Source: Candidatus Zipacnadia bacterium (lineage in GTDB: Bacteria > Armatimonadota > Zipacnadia > Zipacnadales > UBA5352). From it: 40,622 bases of DNA. The number at the start of each line of letters is the position of its first letter. Position 1 is the first letter of the stretch. The notes below the pieces were generated by a model that searched no databases, was not told where the DNA came from, and saw only the letters and a program-made list of their open reading frames with translations. A program made the translations under genes and the position numbers. Location of the stretch: assembly GCA_029820295.1 (NCBI GenBank), contig JALGVA010000029.1, positions 410-41,031 on the forward strand, given 5' to 3'. Below are positions 7,683 through 15,692 of this stretch, one piece after another.

Positions 7683-8765
7683 ATGGCTGACTCACCGAGG
7701 ATCTACTTCATGAATCCCGGCCGGCAGGCCCTCGACTGGTTCTATCGCGGACGATCGAGACAGCGCGCGGAGGAACTGGGATGGGACATCTGGGTTAACC
7801 AACGTGAGGAGCCCATCGAGCGCGCGGAGTGGGCCGAGATCATCGCCGACGCCGAGGCGCTGCTCACCACCTGGGGCTCGCCCAGGGTCGATGATGAGCT
7901 GCTGGCGGGCAACGACTCGCTGCAGATCATCGGCCACGTGGGCGGCTCGGTGGCGCCCTACATCGCCGACGAGGTGTTCGACCGCGGCGTGCGCGTGTGC
8001 ACCGCCAACACCTTCATGGCGCGCTCATGCGCCGAGCACTGCATGATGCTCATGCTCATGGGCACGCGCCGGGCGCACGAGCACATCAAGCTGGGTACGC
8101 GCTCGGAGCACATGGTGTGGTTCAAGGACTGGGAGCTGCGCGTCCCCCAGGACCTGGTCATCGGCATCTGGGGCTTCGGCGACATCGCGTCATGGCTGCT
8201 GAGCATGCTGCTGCCCTTCGAGCCGAAGGAGATCCTGGTGGCCAGCAGCCATCTCTCGGACGAGGACGCGGCCGGGAAGGGTATGCGCAAGGTCGAGTTC
8301 GACGCGCTCTTCGAGCAGGCCGACGTGGTGTTCACGCTCGCGGGGATGACCGTCGAGAACACGGGACGCGTCGGGCCGAAGCAGCTCGCGGCGCTCAAGG
8401 ACGGCGCGGTGCTGATCAACATCGGCCGCGCACCGCTGATCCAGCCCGACGCGCTGCTGGCCGAGCTGCGCAAGGGCCGCTGGACCGGCGTCTTCGATGT
8501 CTTCGAGCAGGAGCCGCTGCCTGACGATCACCCATTCAACGAGCTGCCCAACGTGATCCTCAGCCCGCACTACGCCGGGACGGGTCGCGACTCGTGGTAC
8601 ATGGCCGAGATGCTCGACGAGATCGACCGCTTCCGGCGCGGCGAGGAGTTGCGCTACGAGGTGTTCGGCGCGCGCGCGCGGCGGATGACCGACATGGGCG
8701 CGGTGCGGGACGCGCAGAAGAAGCAGGAGCCGGGTAACGCCACGAGCGAGGAGTCGATGAGATGA
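7683..8765 (+). CDS. D-isomer specific 2-hydroxyacid dehydrogenase
   Basis: A 360-residue NAD(P)-dependent oxidoreductase interconverting a D-2-hydroxyacid and a 2-oxoacid. The Rossmann loop is WGFGDIA at 163-169 (G-x-G-x-x-A). The catalytic arginine is R249 in NIGRAPLI (the family usually has RG here), the acid is E275 or E277 in DVFEQEPLP, and the catalytic histidine is H296 in SPHYAG. The N-terminal half carries the flavodoxin-like substrate domain (HVGGSVAPYI, TANTFMARSCAEH). The ATG at 7683 follows GGGAG at a proper distance. The stop overlaps the next start (ATGA), so it is translationally coupled to the ceramidase-like hydrolase. The substrate is unknown; coupling to hydrolases suggests a sugar-acid or hydroxyacid released in that pathway. 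Confidence 0.92.
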   Translation: MADSPRIYFMNPGRQALDWFYRGRSRQRAEELGWDIWVNQREEPIERAEWAEIIADAEALLTTWGSPRVDDELLAGNDSLQIIGHVGGSVAPYIADEVFDRGVRVCTANTFMARSCAEHCMMLMLMGTRRAHEHIKLGTRSEHMVWFKDWELRVPQDLVIGIWGFGDIASWLLSMLLPFEPKEILVASSHLSDEDAAGKGMRKVEFDALFEQADVVFTLAGMTVENTGRVGPKQLAALKDGAVLINIGRAPLIQPDALLAELRKGRWTGVFDVFEQEPLPDDHPFNELPNVILSPHYAGTGRDSWYMAEMLDEIDRFRRGEELRYEVFGARARRMTDMGAVRDAQKKQEPGNATSEESMR

Positions 8766-10219
8766 GCGAGATCGGGAGCGAAGGACTGAAGATCGGCTGG
8801 GCGCAGGCGGACATCACCCCGCCCGAGCCCACGTTGGTTGCGGGGCAGTTCCACGCGCGGGTGTCCGAGGGCGTGCGCGACCCGATCGTGGCGACGGTGC
8901 TGGTGCTCGATCGGGGCGACACGCACGTGGTGTTCGCAGGCTGCGACCTGGTCGCCATCTCCGATGAGCTGCGCGCCGCGATCGCGGAGCGGCTGGGGAC
9001 GGACGGACCTGAGCCGGGCGCCATCATCATGAACGCGACGCACACCCACACCGCCCCGGAGATCCGCCCGAAGGGCGATGAGCCCGGCAACACGGCGCAG
9101 GCCGTGGGCGTCGAGCTGGACGTCATGAGCGTCGAGGAGTACGTCGAGTTCGCGGGCGAGCGCATCGCCGCGGCGGTTACTGAGGCCTGGCAGGGCCGTG
9201 CGCCCGGCTCGGTGGCCTTCGGGTTGGGCTATGCGGTGGTCGGGCGCAACCGGCGCTGGGTGGATACCGCGGGCAACTCGACGATGTACGGGAACACGAA
9301 CGTGCCCGAGTTCAGTCACATTGAGGGGTACGAGGACCACTCCGTCAACGTGCTGGCGACGTATGACGCCGAGGGGGCGCTCACCGGCGTGGTGGTGAAC
9401 GTGCCCTGCACGTCGCAGGAGACCGAGGGGCTGTTCGAGATCAGCGCCGACTTCTGGCATGAGACGCGTGAGGAGCTGCGTCGGCGGCTGGGCGAGGGGC
9501 TGTTCGTGCTGCCGCAGGTATCGGCGGCGGGCGATCAGTCGCCGCACCTGCTCTATGAGAAGCAGGCGGCGAAGCGCATGCTCGAGCTGAAGGGCCGCGA
9601 CGAGCGGGAGGAGATCGCGCAGCGCATCGCCGACGCGGTCGAGGACGTGCTCGGCTGGATAGACGGGACCCAGGACAGCGCTCCGGTGCTGGCGCACGAG
9701 ACGATCACGCTGGAGCTGCCGTTGCGCGCGCTCACTCAAGAGGACGTAGACAATGCACAGGCCGAGGCCGAGGAGTGGCGCAAGCGCTACGAGGCGGAGA
9801 AGCGCAGGCTCGACGAGAACCCGGAGCTGCGCGATCAGCCGCGCTGGTACGTGGAGATCACCAAATGCTACCGGCGCATGAACTGGTACCTGCGCGTGGT
9901 GGAGAACTTCAAGCGCCAGCAGCGGGAGCCGAACCGGCAGGTCGAGCTGCACGTCGTGCGCCTGGGCGACATCGCCTTCGCCACCAACCCGTTCGAGTAC
10001 TACCTGGACTACGGCGTGTACATCAAGGTGCGCAGCCCGGCGGTGCAGACCTTCGTGGTGCAACTTGCCGGCGCGGGCACCTACGTGCCCAGTGCGCGCT
10101 CCATCGCCGGCGGCGGCTACGGCTCGGTGCCGGCCAGCACGCCCATCGGGCCGGCGGGCGGGCGCAAGGTCGCGGAGAGGACCGTCGAGACGCTGCTGCG
10201 GATGTGGAACAGCGAGTAG
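8762..10219 (+). CDS. Neutral/alkaline ceramidase-like hydrolase
   Basis: A 485-residue protein of the neutral/alkaline non-lysosomal ceramidase superfamily. It opens with IGWAQADITPPEP, followed by DRGDTHVVFAGCDLVAI and the metal-site signature NATHTHTAPE at 91-100, whose histidines bind zinc in characterised ceramidases. A later HE-containing region (ADFWHETREEL) and GDQSPHLL are also family-like. No signal peptide is visible, unlike secreted ceramidases, so it may be a cytosolic amidase or esterase of this fold rather than a true ceramidase. It starts inside the dehydrogenase stop codon (ATGA), so the two are co-translated and probably act in one pathway. Fold assignment is firm; substrate is unknown. 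Confidence 0.85.
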   Translation: MSEIGSEGLKIGWAQADITPPEPTLVAGQFHARVSEGVRDPIVATVLVLDRGDTHVVFAGCDLVAISDELRAAIAERLGTDGPEPGAIIMNATHTHTAPEIRPKGDEPGNTAQAVGVELDVMSVEEYVEFAGERIAAAVTEAWQGRAPGSVAFGLGYAVVGRNRRWVDTAGNSTMYGNTNVPEFSHIEGYEDHSVNVLATYDAEGALTGVVVNVPCTSQETEGLFEISADFWHETREELRRRLGEGLFVLPQVSAAGDQSPHLLYEKQAAKRMLELKGRDEREEIAQRIADAVEDVLGWIDGTQDSAPVLAHETITLELPLRALTQEDVDNAQAEAEEWRKRYEAEKRRLDENPELRDQPRWYVEITKCYRRMNWYLRVVENFKRQQREPNRQVELHVVRLGDIAFATNPFEYYLDYGVYIKVRSPAVQTFVVQLAGAGTYVPSARSIAGGGYGSVPASTPIGPAGGRKVAERTVETLLRMWNSE

Positions 10220-10298
10220 AGGTTGAAGGCGTGGGGGGGCAGCCCATCACCGGCGGCGCTGGCCGCACAGGAGGATGCGCGGCATCCTGAGGGATAAT

Positions 10299-13200
10299 AT
10301 GCACACGAGAGCGTACCTGATCATCACGCTGCTCATCATCACGGTGCTGCCGGCGTCGGCGCTCGGTGACGGCTGGCGCATCGCCGTGGGCGGCGGGCGC
10401 ATCACCGGCTTCATCGGCATCCTGGCCAGCAACGGTCTCAGTCGCGAGGTGCTCAGCGACGCCGAGCTGGCGGACATCGAGGTGTTGCGCCGCTACCGCG
10501 TCGTGATCGCGACCAGCGGCGCGAACAACTCCCGCGCGATCGCGCGCGCCATCGAGCGGTACGTCTCTGAGGGCGGCTGTGCGATCACCGAGGTGGAGAT
10601 CATCCCCTCCACGTCGGCGCTGGCGGGTCGGCGCATCGGCCCCAAGCGGGGGCCGAACATCGACTTCTCGGGCCACGATCACCCGATCAGCGCCACGATG
10701 CGCGGCACAGGGACGATCGTGACGACCTACGGCAATGCCATGGCGATCATCCCCTCCGGCGGCAACGCAACCGTCATCGCGCACTACACCGACGACGGCG
10801 TGCCGGACAAGTTCCGTGGGGAGCTGACCGGCGGGCGCAGGGACATGCCGGCGCTGGTGCTCTTCAAGCACGGCCAGGGCCAGTGGCTTTACTCCGGTGC
10901 GCCCATCGCCTTCGCGCTCGCCCTGCGCAGCCTCGACCTGCAGCCCGCGGTGCTTGCGGCCATCAGCCACTTCACCGGCGGGACGCTGACACCGCGCTTC
11001 ACCACGCTCGCCCCGGACCGCCGGCTGCTGCCGCGCGTGCAGTGGGACGCGCAGGTCAAGGAGCCGCCCGCCCGGCGGGCGCCCCGCGGGGCCGAGGAGC
11101 AGCCGCTGCCCGACGGCTTCGAGGCGCTGGAGCTATCCGAGGAGGCGCCCGAGGACTTCCTGGTGCTCGGCGACCTCGCGGAGGGAGCTGAGGCCGAGGT
11201 GCTGCTCCCGTGGTTCAGCGCCGACTCGCATCGGCGGCTACGCATCGCCGGCGGTCGGGCGCGACTCATCGAGGTGAGCGAGGGGCGCGAGCGCCTCCTG
11301 GCTGAGGGGGCAGTGCCGTCGGTCGAGGGCTCAGCGGAGCTGGCGGTGCGCCGACGGCCGCGCAGCGTGACCGTCTTCCTCGGGCACACCGCGGTGCTGA
11401 CCGCGGCCATGAACCCGATGGCGGGCACCTTCGCCGCACGCGGGCTGGGCGAGGCCTACCTGCAGGAGTGCGCGCCGGTGGTCTTCGCCGACGACTTCAT
11501 GCGCGCCGAGGGCGACGCCAACCCGTGGGAGACGCCGGCGGGGAGCTGGAAGCTCTACAAGGTCGAGGGCGAGCCCGAGCAGGGCTCGAACCCGTTCGCC
11601 TTCCGCGCCGAGGACGGCGAGCGCTCGACCGCCATCGCCGGCTACGAGTTCTGGGACGACTACGACTTCTCCGCCGCGGTGCGGCCGACGGCGCGCGCGG
11701 TCGAGATCCTGGCGCACTGGCGCGCCGACGACGACCACGTGGCCCTGCGGCTGACCCTCCCCGAGGGTGACGGCCGAGGTACGCTCGAGCTGGTGCGGCG
11801 GCTGCCGCAGGGAGAGCACGTGCTGGCCTCGGCGCCGGTGCAGGCCGAGCCCGACCGCTGGCACCAGCTCCGGCTGAGCCTCTCGCGCGGGCGCGCGCTG
11901 GCGCGGCTGGACGGCCGGGAGGTGCTGGTGGCCGGCGACGACCTGCTGCGCGGGCGCGGGCAGATCGGGCTGCAGGTGCACAACGGCGGCGCGTACTTCG
12001 ACGACGTGCGTGTGGCCGCCTGGCAGGCGACGCCGGTGGCCATCGGCGGCGACGGGGCGTGGCGCGTCGAGCGCGGCACGGTGACCATGGAGGGCGAAGC
12101 GCTTACGCTCGAGCCCGCGGGCTCGGCGCGCGCGCTGGCGCCCGACGCGGCGTACACCGACCTGCACGCGGGCGCGAAGGTCCAGCTCCGCGAGGCCGAC
12201 GTGGCCGGGCTGCTGCTGCGCTACCGCAGCCCCGGCGACCACTACCTGCTGGCGCTGGCGAAGACCGGTGGCGGCACGTCGCTGCGGCTGATCCGGCGCG
12301 AGCGCAACCACGAGACCCTGCTGGCGGAGGCCCCGGTGGGCGGCGGCGCGGGCGACTGGCATGACCTGGGTGCGACCCTGCGCGGCCGCAACATGACGGT
12401 CACGCTCGACGGCCGGCGCGCCTTCACCGTCGCCGATGAGGCCCTGGCGGCGGGCGAGTTCGGCCTGACCTGCGAGGGAGGCGCCGCCTCGATACGTGAC
12501 GCGGTGTGCTGGCCGGTGGACAACGAGCGCTTCCGCGTCGATCCGCCCACGCCGCCCTACGCGGGCATCATCGACCTGCACACCTGGGCGGGGGCGGGCA
12601 GCGGATGGCTGCCCGCGGCCGACGACCCCGACCGCTTCTGGCACCGCGGACTCTACGTCGATGACGCCGAGGTGCGCCTGGGCGTGCATCGCGCGGGCGG
12701 CGCGGCCGCGGCCTCCGTGATGATCGGCAACGGTGACGATCCGGACGCCGGCTGGGTGGCGCGCGCCGAGCAGCCGGCGCTGGGCGAGCCGGTGATGGTG
12801 CACCTGCTGCGCGCGGGGCAGGAGGTGGCGGCCGGCGAGGTGGACTGCTGGTCGGGCGAGGGCTACGCGCTCAGCCTGCAGCGCGTGGGCAGCCTGGTGG
12901 TGGCGCGCGTCGATGGTGAGGCGGTGTGCGAGTATCGCGATGTGAAGCCGCTGCAGGGGCTGCGCCACGTGGGCTTTCGCCGCGACCGCGCGACCATCGA
13001 CCCCGCGGACGCCGAGATCTTCTCGTCGGCGGCGCACACCTGGACCTTCGAGACCGCGCCCACCGACTGGCAGGTGCTCAGCGGCACCTGGGAGATCTCC
13101 AACCGCTGGTCGTGCGCGCCGCAGTGGACCTGGCTGGCGGGCTGGAACCAGGACGGTGAGGCCCGCACCATGACCCGCCAGTCGTTCGAGGGCGACCAGC

Positions 13201-13601
13201 GCATCGACCTCTACGTAGGCACCAAGATGATGCCCAAGCCCGGCGGCAACGGCTACTACGAGGAGCTGCGCGACCTGCACTTCGGGCTGTGCCAGGACGG
13301 CGCGGGCGGCGGCTACGAGATCGTGCTCGGGGGTAAGGAGAACACGTGGTCGGCGCTGCTGCGCAACGGCGAGCCCGTGGTCACGAGCGACTACCAGATC
13401 CCGCAGACCGAGCGGCACAACAACTGGCTGCTGATCACGCTGGACAAGCGCGGGCCGACCATCTCGGTGCGCGTGTGGGGCGAAGAGGTGTTCGAGTACA
13501 CCGACGAGCAGCCGATCGCGGGCGGGCGCATCTCGGTGGGCACCGAACACAACGGCATCACCGTGCCGCGCGTGACCGTCTACGGCAGCGTGGCGAACTG
13601 A
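10299..13601 (+). CDS. Secreted multidomain protein: GATase-like domain plus LamG-like modules
   Basis: About 1100 residues. I prefer the ATG at 10299 (GAGGG five bases upstream, directly before the signal peptide MHTRAYLIITLLIITVLPASA) over the ATG at 10275, which abuts its AGGAGG. After the signal comes a ThuA/GATase1-like alpha/beta domain to about residue 200 (YRVVIATSGANNSRAIARAI). A proline-rich linker and a beta region follow, then at least three concanavalin-A-like modules of the LamG/DUF1080 kind. They show recurring WHQLRLSLSRGRALARLDGR-type strands: about 395-570, 580-745 and 920-1100. Such modules bind or hydrolyse sugars. Whether any is catalytic is unclear. It lies 79 bases after the ceramidase-like gene. 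Confidence 0.78.
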   Translation: MHTRAYLIITLLIITVLPASALGDGWRIAVGGGRITGFIGILASNGLSREVLSDAELADIEVLRRYRVVIATSGANNSRAIARAIERYVSEGGCAITEVEIIPSTSALAGRRIGPKRGPNIDFSGHDHPISATMRGTGTIVTTYGNAMAIIPSGGNATVIAHYTDDGVPDKFRGELTGGRRDMPALVLFKHGQGQWLYSGAPIAFALALRSLDLQPAVLAAISHFTGGTLTPRFTTLAPDRRLLPRVQWDAQVKEPPARRAPRGAEEQPLPDGFEALELSEEAPEDFLVLGDLAEGAEAEVLLPWFSADSHRRLRIAGGRARLIEVSEGRERLLAEGAVPSVEGSAELAVRRRPRSVTVFLGHTAVLTAAMNPMAGTFAARGLGEAYLQECAPVVFADDFMRAEGDANPWETPAGSWKLYKVEGEPEQGSNPFAFRAEDGERSTAIAGYEFWDDYDFSAAVRPTARAVEILAHWRADDDHVALRLTLPEGDGRGTLELVRRLPQGEHVLASAPVQAEPDRWHQLRLSLSRGRALARLDGREVLVAGDDLLRGRGQIGLQVHNGGAYFDDVRVAAWQATPVAIGGDGAWRVERGTVTMEGEALTLEPAGSARALAPDAAYTDLHAGAKVQLREADVAGLLLRYRSPGDHYLLALAKTGGGTSLRLIRRERNHETLLAEAPVGGGAGDWHDLGATLRGRNMTVTLDGRRAFTVADEALAAGEFGLTCEGGAASIRDAVCWPVDNERFRVDPPTPPYAGIIDLHTWAGAGSGWLPAADDPDRFWHRGLYVDDAEVRLGVHRAGGAAAASVMIGNGDDPDAGWVARAEQPALGEPVMVHLLRAGQEVAAGEVDCWSGEGYALSLQRVGSLVVARVDGEAVCEYRDVKPLQGLRHVGFRRDRATIDPADAEIFSSAAHTWTFETAPTDWQVLSGTWEISNRWSCAPQWTWLAGWNQDGEARTMTRQSFEGDQRIDLYVGTKMMPKPGGNGYYEELRDLHFGLCQDGAGGGYEIVLGGKENTWSALLRNGEPVVTSDYQIPQTERHNNWLLITLDKRGPTISVRVWGEEVFEYTDEQPIAGGRISVGTEHNGITVPRVTVYGSVAN

Positions 13602-13628
13602 CCGGCAGGGCACAGGGCGCGTGGTCTC

Positions 13629-13658
13629 GGCCTCGGCGGCCACGGCCGGCGAGGCCTT
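13629..13658 (+). terminator. Hairpin after the LamG-module gene
   Basis: GGCCTCG (13629-13635) pairs with CGAGGCC (13650-13656), with a further CGGCC/GGCCG stem inside, followed by TTCG. There is no real T-run, so it may be a weak terminator or an RNA-stabilising stem 28 bases after the stop. Confidence 0.4.
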
Positions 13659-13734
13659 CGCGTACACGCGGGCGCCGGGCAAGTACGCATCCGCGGGCAG
13701 GTTAGTGTGCGTGCACCGCGGAAATCGGGAGGGC

Positions 13735-15618
13735 ATGAGGCTGTCAGCATCGGGGATGTGCCGTGGCCGGGCCGGCGCAGCGGCTGTTGGACTGGCGGGG
13801 CTCGCCATGGTCGCGTTCGTGGCCATCACTCCGCGTGCGGAGGGAGCGAGCAGCTTGGCGGACAGCGGGTATCACGCCGTGACGCTGCTGGACATGGAGA
13901 ACCCGGTCTCACCGGCGTGGCTGCAGCAGGCCGGCGTCGACTGCGTCTACGTCCCGGCGCCGCCCATCGAGACGGCCGCCGATGGCGCGCCCGTCGTCGC
14001 CCCGAGCCGGCGCCGGGCGTGGGAGGACGTGATGCGCCTCTACGAGGGGACGGGTGTGCACGTCCTCGTGATGGGCAACTTCTACATTAACCCGGCGACC
14101 GAGCACGAGGCCGTCGATGCCTTCGGCCGGCGCCATCCCATGGCATGCTTCCGCCAGCCCGGCTTCCAGGCGGCCATGCGCGAGCGCATCATGGCCCTGG
14201 CGCAGGCGCTGTCGCCGTACCCGGTCTTCGGGGGCTTCGTCTTCGATGATGGGCCGCACGTGCGCGTGGACTGCTGCTGGTGCGACCGGTGCCTCGAGCA
14301 GTTCCGGGCGCAGCACGGGGTCGAGCCGCCCGCCTTCGAGCCGGTCAGCGGCACGCGGCGCGTGCGCGACGACGCCCCCGTGCTGGCCTGGGAGGCCTTC
14401 CAGCGCGAGAGCTGGGAGATCTACCTGCGCACGCAGAGCCAGGCGGTGCGCTCGGTCTCCGACGATCTGCTGATGCTGACCATCCCGTCGGACTCGTACT
14501 TCTACGGGCGCTTCCTGGCGGTGGACACCCCGCGCGAGGAGAGCGTGCTCGGCCACAGCGGCCGGCTGCAGCGTATCGAGCGCATCCAGCCGCGCGAGTG
14601 GATGATCTCGCAGAGCTTCCCGCTCGCCCGGGTGCCCGAGGCCCATGAGCGCGGCCTGCAGAGCTGGGCGGTGGGCGCGCATATCACCGCCGACTCGCCC
14701 AAGATGCTGATGCACTGCCGCGGGCCTTACGCGCCCACCTACCAGCGCATCCGGTACATGAGCCCGGCCGAGATCGAGCGCATGGCGCGCACCAGCATCG
14801 TGGAGGGCGCCAACAGCATCTGCTACTGGACGCCGGCCGGCCCGCTGCCGTTCTACCCGAGCGCCTTCGACGCCATGGCCGAGGTCTACCGCGACGTGCA
14901 GCAGATGGAGGACGTGCTGGGCCAGCGCCGGCGCCCGCAGCAGGTGATCGGCCTGCTCTACTCGACCACGACCGAGACCATTGAGCAGGCGTGGCGCAGC
15001 AACACGGCCGAGCGCTGGCAGCATCTGCACGCCTTCGAGGGCATGGCCTACTCGCTGCGCCGGTGCAACATCCCGTTCGAGATCGTGATGGAGGAGGAGC
15101 TGAGCCCCGAGCGCCTGCGGCGCCTGAAGGCCCTGATCCTGCCGGCGGTGCGCTTCCTGACCGAGTCGGCGGCGGCGGCCATCGAGACGGCGGTGGCCGA
15201 GACCGGCCTGCGCGCGCTGGCCGCCGGGGAATGTGTGCCCCTGCGCGGCATGATCGCCAGCGGCTGCGACCCGATGATCTGGCACACCTGGGCCAGCCGC
15301 GGCTACCGCCAGGAGGAGTACGCCGACGAGCAGTGGGCCGAGGTGCGCAACACGATGACGCACCATCTGCTGCCCCTGGTTGAGGAGCCGGCGCGGGTCT
15401 ACTCCGAGCGCGCCATCGGGCAGCTCTACGAGATCGACGGCGGCGACCTGCTGCTGATGATCGCGAGCTGGGACCTCGACGAGCTGACCGAAGTGGCGGT
15501 CGAGGGCCCGGGCCGGGCCACAGACGTGCTCAGCGGCCGCGAGCTGGGCACGCTTGACGAACTGGGGCGCCTGACCATCCCGCCCGCGGGCTGGCGCGTG
15601 CTGCGCGTATCACAGTGA
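13735..15618 (+). CDS. Secreted glycosidase-like TIM barrel with Cys cluster
   Basis: The ATG at 13735 follows CGGGAGGGC and begins a signal peptide (arginine-containing start, then AAAVGLAGLAMVAFVAI). The 627-residue product looks like a GH42-type or related barrel. It has a strand with FVFDDGPH, then a Cys cluster C180-C181-x-C183-x2-C186 (CCWCDRC) that resembles metal-binding clusters in beta-galactosidase-like barrels. A second domain with a GATase-like strand pattern (ALILPAVRFLTE) and a small C-terminal beta domain follow. Catalytic carboxylates cannot be assigned with confidence; D and E residues in FVFDDG and SIVEGAN are candidates. It sits between a LamG-module protein and a lyase, consistent with glycan degradation. 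Confidence 0.72.
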   Translation: MRLSASGMCRGRAGAAAVGLAGLAMVAFVAITPRAEGASSLADSGYHAVTLLDMENPVSPAWLQQAGVDCVYVPAPPIETAADGAPVVAPSRRRAWEDVMRLYEGTGVHVLVMGNFYINPATEHEAVDAFGRRHPMACFRQPGFQAAMRERIMALAQALSPYPVFGGFVFDDGPHVRVDCCWCDRCLEQFRAQHGVEPPAFEPVSGTRRVRDDAPVLAWEAFQRESWEIYLRTQSQAVRSVSDDLLMLTIPSDSYFYGRFLAVDTPREESVLGHSGRLQRIERIQPREWMISQSFPLARVPEAHERGLQSWAVGAHITADSPKMLMHCRGPYAPTYQRIRYMSPAEIERMARTSIVEGANSICYWTPAGPLPFYPSAFDAMAEVYRDVQQMEDVLGQRRRPQQVIGLLYSTTTETIEQAWRSNTAERWQHLHAFEGMAYSLRRCNIPFEIVMEEELSPERLRRLKALILPAVRFLTESAAAAIETAVAETGLRALAAGECVPLRGMIASGCDPMIWHTWASRGYRQEEYADEQWAEVRNTMTHHLLPLVEEPARVYSERAIGQLYEIDGGDLLLMIASWDLDELTEVAVEGPGRATDVLSGRELGTLDELGRLTIPPAGWRVLRVSQ

Positions 15619-15692
15619 TCGTGCTCCGCGGCGACCGGCGTACCCGCGGCCGGCTCCCCGCACATACCAATTGACGTGCCACGAGGTGCCAC

